Assembly: GCF_000512735.1 (NCBI RefSeq)
Contig: NZ_CP007028.1
Location: 248,001-312,000 of the forward strand
DNA from: Thermocrinis ruber
GTDB taxonomy: Bacteria; Aquificota; Aquificia; Aquificales; Aquificaceae
Direction of reading: 5' to 3'
Length of the DNA: 64,000 nt
In this document: one piece after another, positions 8,921-19,051 of the stretch
How positions within the stretch are numbered: position 1 is the stretch's first letter
How the letters are laid out: each line of letters begins with the position of its first letter
Notes under the pieces: generated by a model
Databases searched by the model: none
What the model was told of the DNA's origin: nothing
The model's input: the letters and a program-made list of their open reading frames with translations, nothing else
Program-made: the position numbers and the translations under genes

Positions 8921-10992
8921 TGGTCTATACCGATCGTTGTCAAATTTGGTCTTCCTCTTTCATCTATGTCAAGCACTTTTACCTTTATGGTATCCCCTAC
9001 CTTGAACCTAGCCCTAACATCCTTAACCCTTTCCGCCATCTTAGAAACATGGAGCATTCCCGTTTTTCCCTCCATAATCTCCACAAAGACACCGTAGGGT
9101 TCTACCCGGACTATCTTTCCTTCATATACCTTGCCTATCTCCACATCTTCCAACAACTTCATTATGATGGCTTTTACCTTTTCTATGGCTTCTCGGTCCA
9201 TGCTGGTAAGAGAGGTCCTTCCTCCCTCGTGGACCCAAACGGAAACACCCAGCTTTTCCCTCCACTCCCTGACATTTTTCCCACCGGGACCAATGACTGT
9301 TAAAGCCTTGTCTTCTGGTATGGTTATGATCTCTATCTTTGGTGCGTACGGAGATACTTCCTTCCTTGGCTCCGGCATTGCGGAGTACATCTTTTCTAAG
9401 ATGTAGAGCCTTCCCTCCCTTGCCTGCATGAGGGCGGACCTCATAATCTCTCTAGTTAGACCTTTTATTTTGATGTCCATCTGCACGCTGGTTATACCAT
9501 CCCTCGTGCCCGCCACCTTAAAGTCCATGTCTCCCAGCTGGTCCTCATCTCCCAAGATGTCCGAGAGGATTACGTAGCGTTCCCCTTCCATTATTAGCCC
9601 CATGGCTATGCCCCCCACATGCTTTTTCATGGGAACGCCCGCATCAAAGAGCGCCAAAGAACCCGCACAGACAGTAGCCATTGAAGTGGAACCGTTGGAT
9701 TCCAGTATGTTAGAAACCACCCTTATTATGTAAGGAAACTCCTCCTGAGGGGGTATCAGAGGTTCCAAAGCCCTCTCTGCCAGAGCACCGTGTCCTATCT
9801 CCCTCCTACGGGGAGGTCCCCAGGGCTTTGCCTCTCCAGCGGAAAAGGGTGGGAAATTATAGTGAAGCATGAACCTTTTGAAGGTCTCTCCTTCGTATAT
9901 GGTCTCCACCAACTGGGCTTCCTCAGGAGCACCCAGTGTAACAGTAGCAAAGGCTTGGGTTTGACCCCTTGTGAATATAGCACTGCCATGGGGTCTTTCA
10001 AAGGGATGAACCTCTATGGTGATGGGTCTTATGTCTTTGGGACCTCTGCCATCGATCCTTTTGCCTTCTGTTAGGACCATTTCCCTCATGAGCTTGCTGA
10101 TGAGCTTTTTGTATTGGTAGCCCACCTTAAAGGCAAGCTCTTGGGGAACCTGATTGTTGGCTATGAACTCTTCCAAAATCTTTGCCTGTAGGCTCTTTCT
10201 TTCCCTTTTGTCTTGAATTTTCAGGGATTCCTTGATCCTCTCTGTGCATTGCTCCTCTAAAAGCTTTTGCCATTCTGCGGGGAGCTCAAGCCCCTCAAAC
10301 TGCACCTTTGGAACGCCTACTCTCTGTCTGAGTTCCTCCTGAGCCCTCAAAAGCTCCAAGGCAGAGGACTGTCCAAAGTAGAGGGCGTCCATAAAGGTCT
10401 CCTCATCCACCTCCTTGGCACCACCCTCCACCATCACAATGGCAGACTCAGAACAAGCCATAATAATATCCAGGTCTGCCCTCTGTCTTTCTTCGTAAGT
10501 GGGATTTACCACAAACTTGCCGTCCACCCTGCAAACTCTTAGCCCCACAATGGGACCATCAAAGGGAATACGAGAAATATGCAGTGCAGCGCTGGCACCT
10601 GTTATAGCCAGTACATCGGGGTCATACTTGTCATCTGCGGAAAGGGTGAGGGCTGTGATCACCACTTCATAAGGAAAGCCCTCAGGCAGTAGTGGCCTTA
10701 TGGGACGGTCTATAACCCGAGAGACCAAGATCTCCCTTTCGGTGGGCTTGCCCTCCCTCTTTATAAAACCTCCGGGAATTTTACCCCAGGCGGAGGATTG
10801 CTCCCGGTAATCTACCGTAAGGGGGACAAAGTCAATGTTCTGAATGGGGTTCTCGGACATAACCGCCGTTACCAAAACCGCTGTATCCCCCTGCCGGACT
10901 ACTACCGCTCCGTCCGATAGCTTGGCGTAATGACCCGTTTCTATAATTATTGGGTCTTTGTCTCCAAGCTTAACCTCTATCCTCTCCATCAC
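8911..10992 (-). CDS. pnp: Polyribonucleotide nucleotidyltransferase (PNPase)
   Basis: 693 residues. Two RNase PH-like cores are joined by a helical domain, with [10 protein letters not shown] and [12 protein letters not shown] near the second catalytic core. A KH domain ([12 protein letters not shown] type: [15 protein letters not shown]) and a C-terminal S1 domain ([20 protein letters not shown]) follow. It degrades RNA 3' to 5' by phosphorolysis and is a core part of mRNA turnover. The start overlaps rpsO by 4 bases, the widely conserved rpsO-pnp pairing. The TAG stop lies inside the 5' part of the tRNA-Thr gene. Confidence 0.98.
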   Translation of the reverse strand: MMERIEVKLGDKDPIIIETGHYAKLSDGAVVVRQGDTAVLVTAVMSENPIQNIDFVPLTVDYREQSSAWGKIPGGFIKREGKPTEREILVSRVIDRPIRPLLPEGFPYEVVITALTLSADDKYDPDVLAITGASAALHISRIPFDGPIVGLRVCRVDGKFVVNPTYEERQRADLDIIMACSESAIVMVEGGAKEVDEETFMDALYFGQSSALELLRAQEELRQRVGVPKVQFEGLELPAEWQKLLEEQCTERIKESLKIQDKRERKSLQAKILEEFIANNQVPQELAFKVGYQYKKLISKLMREMVLTEGKRIDGRGPKDIRPITIEVHPFERPHGSAIFTRGQTQAFATVTLGAPEEAQLVETIYEGETFKRFMLHYNFPPFSAGEAKPWGPPRRREIGHGALAERALEPLIPPQEEFPYIIRVVSNILESNGSTSMATVCAGSLALFDAGVPMKKHVGGIAMGLIMEGERYVILSDILGDEDQLGDMDFKVAGTRDGITSVQMDIKIKGLTREIMRSALMQAREGRLYILEKMYSAMPEPRKEVSPYAPKIEIITIPEDKALTVIGPGGKNVREWREKLGVSVWVHEGGRTSLTSMDREAIEKVKAIIMKLLEDVEIGKVYEGKIVRVEPYGVFVEIMEGKTGMLHVSKMAERVKDVRARFKVGDTIKVKVLDIDERGRPNLTTIGIDQPA

Positions 10993-11261
10993 TTAACCTT
11001 TAGACCGAGCTTTTTGACCACCTCCAAATACCTTTGGTAGTCCTTTTCTCTAAGATACTCCAGATGCTTCCTTCTTGCATGGATCATAGCAATGAGTCCT
11101 CTCCTTGAGTGTATGTCCTTTTTGTGTTTTTTGAGGTGCTCCGTTAGCCTGTTGATTTTCTCAGTAAGTATGGCTATCTGCACCTCCGGAGAGCCCGTAT
11201 CCTTTTCGTGCCTCCTGTACTCTTGTATGATCCTTTCTTTAACTTCCTTTGGAAGAGCCAT
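10989..11261 (-). CDS. rpsO: 30S ribosomal protein S15
   Basis: 90 residues, normal for S15. It contains [13 protein letters not shown], the conserved [11 protein letters not shown] stretch and [18 protein letters not shown], which contact 16S rRNA. Binds the central domain of 16S rRNA in 30S assembly. Preceded by the ribosome binding site AAGGAGGT and an extended -10 promoter at 11299-11307. First gene of the rpsO-pnp transcript. Confidence 0.98.
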   Translation of the reverse strand: MALPKEVKERIIQEYRRHEKDTGSPEVQIAILTEKINRLTEHLKKHKKDIHSRRGLIAMIHARRKHLEYLREKDYQRYLEVVKKLGLKVK

Positions 11262-11298
11262 ACTAATTACCTCCTTTTGAATAACCTGTGAGTAGTAT

Positions 11299-11307
11299 AT
11301 TATACCA
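11299..11307 (-). promoter_or_regulatory. Extended -10 promoter of rpsO-pnp
   Basis: On the minus strand the sequence reads TGGTATAAT, a perfect TGn extended -10, 38 bases before the rpsO ATG and immediately after the guaB stop codon. No convincing -35 is visible. The start site would leave an untranslated leader of about 30 bases with a strong ribosome binding site. Confidence 0.6.
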
Positions 11308-12777
<1,470 letters not shown>

Positions 12778-12785
12778 CTAATTAT

Positions 12786-13463
12786 ATGCCAAACCTTGTC
12801 ATAACCGGAGGGACGAGGGGAATTGGCAGGGCGGTGGTGGAGCTCTTTTTAAAGGAAGGGTGGAACGTTTGCACCTGTGGAAGAACAGAGGAGGGAGTAA
12901 AAAGACTTAAAGAAGAACTAAAAGGGCCGAAAAATTTATACGTGAAAGTCTGCGATGTGGGAGATAAAAATTCTGCCAAAGCCTTTGTGGAATTTTGTAA
13001 GGAAAAGCTCGGAGAATTTGACCTTTTGATCAACAACGCCAGCATACTGGGGGAGAGATTGCCCATAGAAGAATATCCCGAGGAGGTCTGGGAGGAGGTC
13101 ATAAGGGTCAATCTAAACGGCGTCTTTTACATCACCAAGTATGCCCTGCCCTATATGAAAAGTGGGGGAGTGATAATAAACCTATCCTCTGGGGCGGGCA
13201 AAAGACCCGCACCCTACTGGGGTGCATACGCAGTTTCAAAGTTCGGAGTGGAGGGCTTTTCTCTGCTCCTGGCGGAGGAGCTAAAGCCAAAGGGAATAAA
13301 GGTGTATGCCTTTAACCCCGGTGCCACCAGAACCCAAATGAGGGCAAAGGCTTATCCACAGGAGGACCCACTCACCCTAAAGCCACCAGAAAAGGTGGCC
13401 GAGTTCATAATGAGGCTCATAAAGGACAGACCGGAAAAGGTGAGCGTAGATTATGAGCTATAA
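12786..13463 (+). CDS. Short-chain dehydrogenase/reductase (SDR)
   Basis: 225 residues. A classical SDR: TGGTRGIG cofactor-binding motif at the N terminus, NNAS, catalytic Ser in NLSSGAGK and the active-site pair YAVSK. This is an NAD(P)H-dependent oxidoreductase whose substrate cannot be told from sequence. The short length and lack of a substrate-lid insertion are compatible with a FabG-like or sepiapterin-reductase-like role. It is divergent from guaB with 11 bases between start codons and overlaps the following GGDEF-EAL gene by 11 bases. Confidence 0.9.
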   Translation: MPNLVITGGTRGIGRAVVELFLKEGWNVCTCGRTEEGVKRLKEELKGPKNLYVKVCDVGDKNSAKAFVEFCKEKLGEFDLLINNASILGERLPIEEYPEEVWEEVIRVNLNGVFYITKYALPYMKSGGVIINLSSGAGKRPAPYWGAYAVSKFGVEGFSLLLAEELKPKGIKVYAFNPGATRTQMRAKAYPQEDPLTLKPPEKVAEFIMRLIKDRPEKVSVDYEL

Positions 13464-16347
13464 AGGGAAACTTTTATTAGCCTTTGGGCTCTTATCCGCC
13501 CTGTTTGTCCTCCTCATACACGACACTGTGGTCCCAAGCCCATCTACCTTTTCCTACCTTATTGCCATAACCCGTATTCCTACCTTCTTTCTGTTTGCGG
13601 GCACTGTACTTGCTCCCCTTTTGGTGGGTCGGCTCATCATTAAAAGCAAGTTTTACTATACCGCCCTGTTCCTCGTTCCTTCTCTCATCCCTCAAGCCTT
13701 TCATATTCTTTCTTTTTCCTTCTTTCCTGACTTCATAACACCCAACCATAGGGATAAGGTTTCTTGGCTACACATCACCTTTGTAGCATACGCATTGCTC
13801 GGCATAACCCTTGGAATGCTTCATGAAAACGGTAGGTTTCCCTACCTTAAGTTCTTTGCTTTGCTACTTTCATCTCTGGCAATTTCCTTCTTTATAGTGC
13901 TTTATTATCCTTTGCTTCCCAAAACCTACATAGAGGGAGTGGGTTCAACCACCATTTCCGATGTGCTCTGGGCTGGGCTTGCCCTCTGGGGCTTCTTGCT
14001 TGCTTACTTTATAGTAAAGAAAAAGGCATACGGTGATAGGGTTGGCGTATATTTAGCCTTGGGTTTGTTCTTTTACAGCATTGGCTCCGCCCTTCCCATT
14101 TTTTACACCCACTTTAGGGACATAATTTGGATAGCGGTTTCCTTTTATAGAGCTCTGGCTTATTTGCTCATTGCCTATGGCGTTGTTAAGGTAGAGATTG
14201 TAGATGTTGGTAAGAAAATTGCTATACATTCAAGGGCTTTTTTGAGCTCTCTTGCAAAGGCTGTACCCAAGTGGGAGGGTGGTGTGCTAAAGGTTGCATT
14301 GGGTAAGGTCTTTGAAAAGAGTTTTATAGATAGCTTATGCATATACGATCTCAGCACAAAGGAGCTAAAGGCTTACTTTTATGGGCTAAAAGAAAGGGAG
14401 GAAGACCTAAAACCACCTAAAGATTGGAACAGGATCTTAGAAGAAGGAATGGGTATTTTAGAAGATGGTAGGTACTTTCATGTTAGAGAGGGGTATTTGA
14501 TACTCGGTAGATCTTCTGCGGATTTAGAGAACCCTCTAATAAACATCCACACAAGAAACATAGAAAACCTTCTCTTTTTGTATTTCCTACAGCATAAGAA
14601 CTTTAAAGAAAAGTCAAGGGAAATTCAAAGGCTATACACCATGCTTGAGACCTCCGAATACGTCGTTCAGGCATACAACAACATAGACACCTTTTCAAAG
14701 CAAGTGTTGGATAGGTTGGACCATGTTTTGCCTGTGGACGGTAGTCTCTTTTATATGTCCGACCGAAACGCAGAAAGCATAGAAAGGCTCACCCTCTCTT
14801 CTCTGTTTATAAAAAACTTTACAGAAGAGGATGCAAAGTTGCTCCTTGCGGAGGTTCAAGCAAACCCAAATACCTTGGGGACGAAAGATAACTTTTGCTT
14901 TGCCAAGTTTGAGCATGGTCAGTATCAGGCGGGAGTGGTGGGCGTCAGGTTGAATGAACCCTTTGGTAAGGATGATCTTGTTTTCTTCAAAACCGTTTCC
15001 AATCAACTGTTTCATATAGTAAGGTTGATGAAGGTTATAGAGGACCTGGAAAGTGCCCAACTAAGCGTTAAGTTTCTCTCCGAGTATGACCCACTTACCA
15101 TGCTGTATAACAGAAGAACCTTTGAAAGGTATGTTAGAGATAACATAGAAAAAAGCTTAAAGACTGGTTCTATGTTCTCCATAGTCCTCATAGACATAGA
15201 CGACTTCAAGCTTATAAACGATGTATATGGACATCAAACCGCGGACATGGTTCTAAAGGAGCTCAGCGAGAGGTTAAAAAGGAGCCTTAGGAGAATGGAT
15301 ATCCCAGCAAGATTTGGAGGGGACGAGTTTGTGGTTCTCCTGCCAGACCTTCCAAGGGATACCGCACGGGCGGTAGCAAAAAGACTTATAAACATACTTT
15401 CTTCAAAGCCTGTAAAAATAGAGGATAAAGAAATTCCTATAAGTGTAAGTGTGGTTATAGTATCCTATCCCCAGGACGGCACCAGCGAAGAGGAGCTCAT
15501 AACCTACGCAGAATACTTAATGTGGGAGGCAAAAAAGAAAGGTAAGGGCATAATCCTAAGTTCGGAAGAATCTACTCATAAATTCTCTGTGGTAAAGGAA
15601 TTGGAAAGGTCCATCATGGAAAGCTTGGAGAAATCCTCCGTTGTGCCCTTTTATCAGGAGATCATAGACCTGAAGGATATGTCCCTCTTTGGATTTGAGG
15701 TGCTTATGAGGATAAGGTTTAACGGTAGATTTTTGAGTGCGGGGGAATTTGTAAATGTGGCGGAGAGGATAGGTGCCATGCAAAAGCTTGACCTTTTACT
15801 TATAGAAAAGGTTTTTGAAAACTATAAACTTTTTGAAAACAAATTTCCTCTTTTCATTTTCATTAACATGGTGCCGGAGAACGCCACGGAAGAGTTTGCG
15901 GAAAAAGTCAGAGCCCTCGCGGATAAGTATTCTGTTCCTACTACCAATATTATCTTTGAGATCACAGAAAGGAAAGCCATTGAGGATATTATGCGGGTTG
16001 TAAGCTTTGTTAGAGAGTTGAAGGATGATGGCTTTCGCTTTGCCATAGACGACTTTGGCTCGGGCTATTCCTCCTTTTACTATCTCAAATACTTACCCGT
16101 GGACTTTTTAAAGATTGAGGGAGAATTTATAAAAACCCTTCCAAATTCACCTACAGACAGGGTTTTTATTGAGGGAATCGTAAACGTAGCAAAAAAGATG
16201 GGAATTAAAACCATTGCAGAGTTTGTAGAAGATGAAGAGGTCTTTGAAGTGGTTAAAGATTTAGGCATAGACTACGCACAGGGTTATTACCTTGGAAAGC
16301 CGGAACCTTTGGAGGAAAAGCTCAAGAAGTACGTCTCCAAAGAATAA
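13453..16347 (+). CDS. Membrane GGDEF-EAL protein (cyclic di-GMP synthase/phosphodiesterase)
   Basis: 964 residues. About the first 250 form roughly eight membrane segments. A cytoplasmic region to ~540 includes a GAF-like stretch. The GGDEF domain follows with an intact RFGGDEF active site near residue 620 and a matching I-site RRMD five residues before it. The EAL domain keeps ExLxR (EVLMR near 748), the Asn of NMVPENA, EITER, DDFGSGYSS near 865, the Lys of LKIE, AEFVED and QGYYLGKP. Both halves look catalytically competent, so it may make and break cyclic di-GMP in response to a membrane signal. It overlaps the SDR gene by 11 bases and ends inside the 3' end of the convergent DUF1461 gene. 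Confidence 0.93.
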   Translation: MSYKGKLLLAFGLLSALFVLLIHDTVVPSPSTFSYLIAITRIPTFFLFAGTVLAPLLVGRLIIKSKFYYTALFLVPSLIPQAFHILSFSFFPDFITPNHRDKVSWLHITFVAYALLGITLGMLHENGRFPYLKFFALLLSSLAISFFIVLYYPLLPKTYIEGVGSTTISDVLWAGLALWGFLLAYFIVKKKAYGDRVGVYLALGLFFYSIGSALPIFYTHFRDIIWIAVSFYRALAYLLIAYGVVKVEIVDVGKKIAIHSRAFLSSLAKAVPKWEGGVLKVALGKVFEKSFIDSLCIYDLSTKELKAYFYGLKEREEDLKPPKDWNRILEEGMGILEDGRYFHVREGYLILGRSSADLENPLINIHTRNIENLLFLYFLQHKNFKEKSREIQRLYTMLETSEYVVQAYNNIDTFSKQVLDRLDHVLPVDGSLFYMSDRNAESIERLTLSSLFIKNFTEEDAKLLLAEVQANPNTLGTKDNFCFAKFEHGQYQAGVVGVRLNEPFGKDDLVFFKTVSNQLFHIVRLMKVIEDLESAQLSVKFLSEYDPLTMLYNRRTFERYVRDNIEKSLKTGSMFSIVLIDIDDFKLINDVYGHQTADMVLKELSERLKRSLRRMDIPARFGGDEFVVLLPDLPRDTARAVAKRLINILSSKPVKIEDKEIPISVSVVIVSYPQDGTSEEELITYAEYLMWEAKKKGKGIILSSEESTHKFSVVKELERSIMESLEKSSVVPFYQEIIDLKDMSLFGFEVLMRIRFNGRFLSAGEFVNVAERIGAMQKLDLLLIEKVFENYKLFENKFPLFIFINMVPENATEEFAEKVRALADKYSVPTTNIIFEITERKAIEDIMRVVSFVRELKDDGFRFAIDDFGSGYSSFYYLKYLPVDFLKIEGEFIKTLPNSPTDRVFIEGIVNVAKKMGIKTIAEFVEDEEVFEVVKDLGIDYAQGYYLGKPEPLEEKLKKYVSKE

Positions 16348-16948
16348 ACCCGAGGGCTTGGAAGAGGGAATTTAAAATAAGGGCAAATACACCCACCCAA
16401 AGGGTGGCGTTATACCAGAACTTCATAGGATATACCCTAAGCAACATATCTTCGTCAAAAAAACGCCAAGAGTATGGGTCAAAAAAGAAGTTGTGAAAAG
16501 CTTCAAAAAGTAGGTCGTAGTTTAAAAGGGAAAAGATAATAACAAAGATTACCAAAATCTCCGTAAGGGTTGCACCAAGAAGGAGCGTAAGACCCATTTT
16601 CCTTTTGTCCTTTAGGCTAAAAAAGAGAATTAGCCAGATGGGACCTCCAAGGTAGAGAACTTTAAAGACCACTGAAAGAAGCCCCTTCACGTCCTGCATA
16701 TGCTTTATTTCCTTTTCCCTAAAAAGTCCAGAATTGATAAACTCCTGCATTCCCTCATCGGATAGGACAGACCTTAGCCCCAGCTTGGCAATGCTTAACC
16801 TTTCTTCGTAGCTCATGCCCCACCGGTCCGGTGGCAGGTCTCCAAATCTGTAATTCAACTCCACAAAAAACTCTGTAAAGGCAAGCCTAACACACAAAAA
16901 AACAAGAAGGAAGGGAAAGAAAAGGGAGAGGAGGATGACCCTTTTCAC
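16322..16948 (-). CDS. DUF1461 (TIGR01906-type) integral membrane protein
   Basis: 208 residues with four or five hydrophobic segments. After the first membrane helix comes FGDLPPDRWGMSYEERLSIA, then EKEIKHMQDVK. This combination is the signature of the DUF1461 family of bacterial membrane proteins of unknown role. It directly follows the dihaem protein gene (one shared base at 16948), so the two are almost certainly cotranscribed. The 3' end overlaps the convergent GGDEF-EAL gene by 26 bases. Confidence 0.8.
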   Translation of the reverse strand: MKRVILLSLFFPFLLVFLCVRLAFTEFFVELNYRFGDLPPDRWGMSYEERLSIAKLGLRSVLSDEGMQEFINSGLFREKEIKHMQDVKGLLSVVFKVLYLGGPIWLILFFSLKDKRKMGLTLLLGATLTEILVIFVIIFSLLNYDLLFEAFHNFFFDPYSWRFFDEDMLLRVYPMKFWYNATLWVGVFALILNSLFQALGFILWRRTS

Positions 16949-17913
16949 TAATACCCTCTAATTTGCGTCTGTCCAGCGTGGCAAGCTATACAGGACTTTT
17001 GACCTCCAACCACTTGAACCAGACCAAAGCTTTCTGCGATCCTCTGATGCTTTGCGTGGATCTCTTCCACTGGTTTGAACTTTCTTACCTGAGGTATGCC
17101 TATACCCTGATGGCATTGGTAGCAGGTTAGCATTGCGTCCTTCCAAAGGGCAACCGCCTTCTCTTTGTCTCTCTCTTCCAAAGCCTTTGGCAGTTCTTGG
17201 TATAGAATGGCGTTCCTCTTTTTAACCACTGCCTTTATATCATCGGGCCATTGGGCTACCATAGGTCCAGCCAAAGCCATGTTTTTACCACAGGCGGAAA
17301 GTCCCAGAGGGTTCCTAACAAGCCTTAGGGCAGCGTCAAACTCACCCTTTTCTATGTGTCCCCTCAATGCCACAAAGGAGAAGAAGGTTCTGTAGGCACC
17401 CGCCTTGAAGTTTAACCTAACGTCCGCAAGGTATTTGGCAGACTGTATAGTTTGTTCCTTGTTGGCTCCACCCACCACCAAAATCTTTTTTCCATCCTTT
17501 TCCACCATCTTTATGGTGGGCTTTTCAAAGGTCAGTCCCAGCTCCTTTACCACATCGTTGTTGGTGCCAACCACTATGATGTTTTTCCACTGAAGATTTT
17601 TTAGTTGGGCGTCGCTTACCAGTAGTGGTGGTATTTTGGACTGTTTTACCTCTTCTGCACCAAAGCCAATGTCTTCTACCCACTGTCCCAAGTAAAAGGC
17701 AATCTTGCCCGCTTGGGCTACAACCTCTGGGTCCTCTTTTGAACCGTAAACGACTAACACATTAGGAATGGCTACATCCTTCAACATAGCTGGAGTGCCA
17801 CTCCAAACTTCCCCGTAGGTAACGTATGGAAATAACCTATCCGCAAAATTAGGCTCTATAACGGGCTGAGCTAAGGCCACACCAAAGGGCAAAAGCAAAA
17901 GGCTTTTTCTCAT
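16948..17913 (-). CDS. Exported c-type dihaem protein with an N-terminal alpha/beta domain
   Basis: 321 residues. A short signal peptide (LLLLPFGVALAQ) is followed by an alpha/beta segment at about 45-180 with repeated VLVVYGS, IIVVGTNN and ILVVGGAN strands. This pattern resembles S-layer or BcsB-type carbohydrate-binding repeats. The C-terminal 130 residues are helical and carry two haem-binding motifs, CYQCH near 264 and CIACH near 308. The protein should be periplasmic or surface-exposed with covalent haem. Electron transfer is likely, partner unknown. It is the first gene of a two-gene transcript with DUF1461 and diverges from the first GGCT gene. Confidence 0.75.
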   Translation of the reverse strand: MRKSLLLLPFGVALAQPVIEPNFADRLFPYVTYGEVWSGTPAMLKDVAIPNVLVVYGSKEDPEVVAQAGKIAFYLGQWVEDIGFGAEEVKQSKIPPLLVSDAQLKNLQWKNIIVVGTNNDVVKELGLTFEKPTIKMVEKDGKKILVVGGANKEQTIQSAKYLADVRLNFKAGAYRTFFSFVALRGHIEKGEFDAALRLVRNPLGLSACGKNMALAGPMVAQWPDDIKAVVKKRNAILYQELPKALEERDKEKAVALWKDAMLTCYQCHQGIGIPQVRKFKPVEEIHAKHQRIAESFGLVQVVGGQKSCIACHAGQTQIRGY

Positions 17914-17975
17914 GGCTTAACCTCCCAGTTAATATTTTACCAATAGGGTTAAAATATAAACAAGGAGGGGTAAGT

Positions 17976-18478
17976 ATGTCCCATGTTATCTACGCTGGGT
18001 ACGGCTCTAATCTACCTAAGGAAAGATTCCTGGCTTATATTAAGGGCGGTACTTTTATGGGGATACATTACGAAGGCTGTAGAGACAAAACGGAACCTGA
18101 ATCTATTGGATGGATGTGGGTTCCATATAGGGTTTACTTTGCAAAAAGTTCTGGAAGGTGGAATAATCAGGGAGTAGCCTTCTTATCCTGTGAGAAAGAA
18201 ACTGACTCAGAGTATCATGCAGTAGTCAGGCTTTGGAAAATAAAGGAAAGCCAGCTTGAAGATTTGCAAAGACAAGAGGGAAAAGGGTGGTATGGTGAAA
18301 TAATCACACTGGGGGAAAAGGACGGATTGAAGATACTTACCTTCACTGGATGCTGGTATGATGAAAAAAAAACACACCCTCCCAGCTCTATTTGGATGTT
18401 CTTAAAAAAGGACTAAAAGAAACAACAGGTTGGACAGATGAAGAGATTGACAAATACTGGGAGAAGTTTTTGAAGTAG
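17976..18478 (+). CDS. Gamma-glutamylcyclotransferase-fold (GGCT/AIG2-like) protein, frame broken at an A9 run
   Basis: The N terminus has YAGYGSNL, the substrate-loop signature of the GGCT fold, and QRQEGKGWYGE carries the conserved acidic residue region. The direct frame stops at 18414-18416 (146 residues). Just before, nine A residues at 18364-18372 mark a slip: with one more A the protein continues as NTPSQLYLDVLKKGLKE... and ends at 18476-18478 near KYWEKFLK. The PSxxYLxxLxxG tail is typical of this family. The coordinates given are for the joined reading (about 167 residues). The gene is either sequence-error affected, decaying or read by slippage. A strong AAGGAGGGG precedes the start. 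Confidence 0.75.
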
Positions 18479-18688
18479 AACTAGGCTGTGAGGCTGTTTT
18501 ATAAATTCCCTATTGGAACAATCCTTCAGCCTATAACCCTTGTGTAGGCTGTCAGAAACTGCTGAGAATGTGGGTTATATATAGTGTATGATGGTAGTTA
18601 GGATAAGAAGCAAAAGTGTGAGCCTTCCTAACAAGGGAGGGCTTTCTCTGAGGGGTCTTTGGGCCCCTTATTGCGGGGAGGTAGGCTA
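18479..18688 (+). other. Non-coding leader region with inverted repeats
   Basis: 210 bases without a convincing gene. It contains a perfect 7-bp inverted repeat CAGCCTA/TAGGCTG (about 18527-18551), an A+T-rich promoter-like stretch (TATATATAGTGTATGAT, about 18574-18590), and two adjacent hairpins just before the next gene: AGCCTTCC pairing with GGAGGGCT (about 18620-18642) and AGGGG pairing with CCCCT (about 18650-18669). The arrangement would fit a structured 5' leader. No known riboswitch class was recognised. Confidence 0.4.
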
Positions 18689-19039
18689 ATGGCTTACCTC
18701 TTCGTCTATGGCACCCTCAAAAGGGGTGGATCAAGGCACAGCCTCTTAAAGGGCTATCCTTTCTTAGGGCGTGCCTTGGCAAGGGGCTTTGCCCTTTATG
18801 ACCTCGGCGCCTACCCTGGGATGGTTCCCGGAGATGGAGTAGTACGTGGAGAGGTCTATGAAGTCCCAGAAAGGCTCCTTAGGGAGCTTGACTGGGTGGA
18901 AGGGGCTCCTTTCCTCTTCAGGAGGGAGCTTATTGAGGTGGTCCTTGAGGACCACACTCCTTTGCGTGCCCACGCCTATCTGTATAACAGAGAGGTGGAG
19001 GGTGCGGCTTTGGTGCCTTCCGGTGAATGGAAGGTATAA
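18689..19039 (+). CDS. Gamma-glutamylcyclotransferase family protein (YtfP/GGACT-like)
   Basis: 116 residues from the ATG at 18689, preferred to upstream starts because GGGGAGGTAGGCT lies directly before it and YLFVYGTLKRGG must sit at the N terminus. VRGEVYEV and LDWVEGAPFLFRRE, with the catalytic-type Glu at residue 71, are standard for the family. Such enzymes release 5-oxoproline from gamma-glutamyl compounds, although many family members have no known substrate. It is the first gene of a three-gene operon with 12- and 14-base gaps, ending at a terminator at 20701. Confidence 0.9.
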   Translation: MAYLFVYGTLKRGGSRHSLLKGYPFLGRALARGFALYDLGAYPGMVPGDGVVRGEVYEVPERLLRELDWVEGAPFLFRRELIEVVLEDHTPLRAHAYLYNREVEGAALVPSGEWKV

Positions 19040-19051
19040 GAGGAGGTCCCC

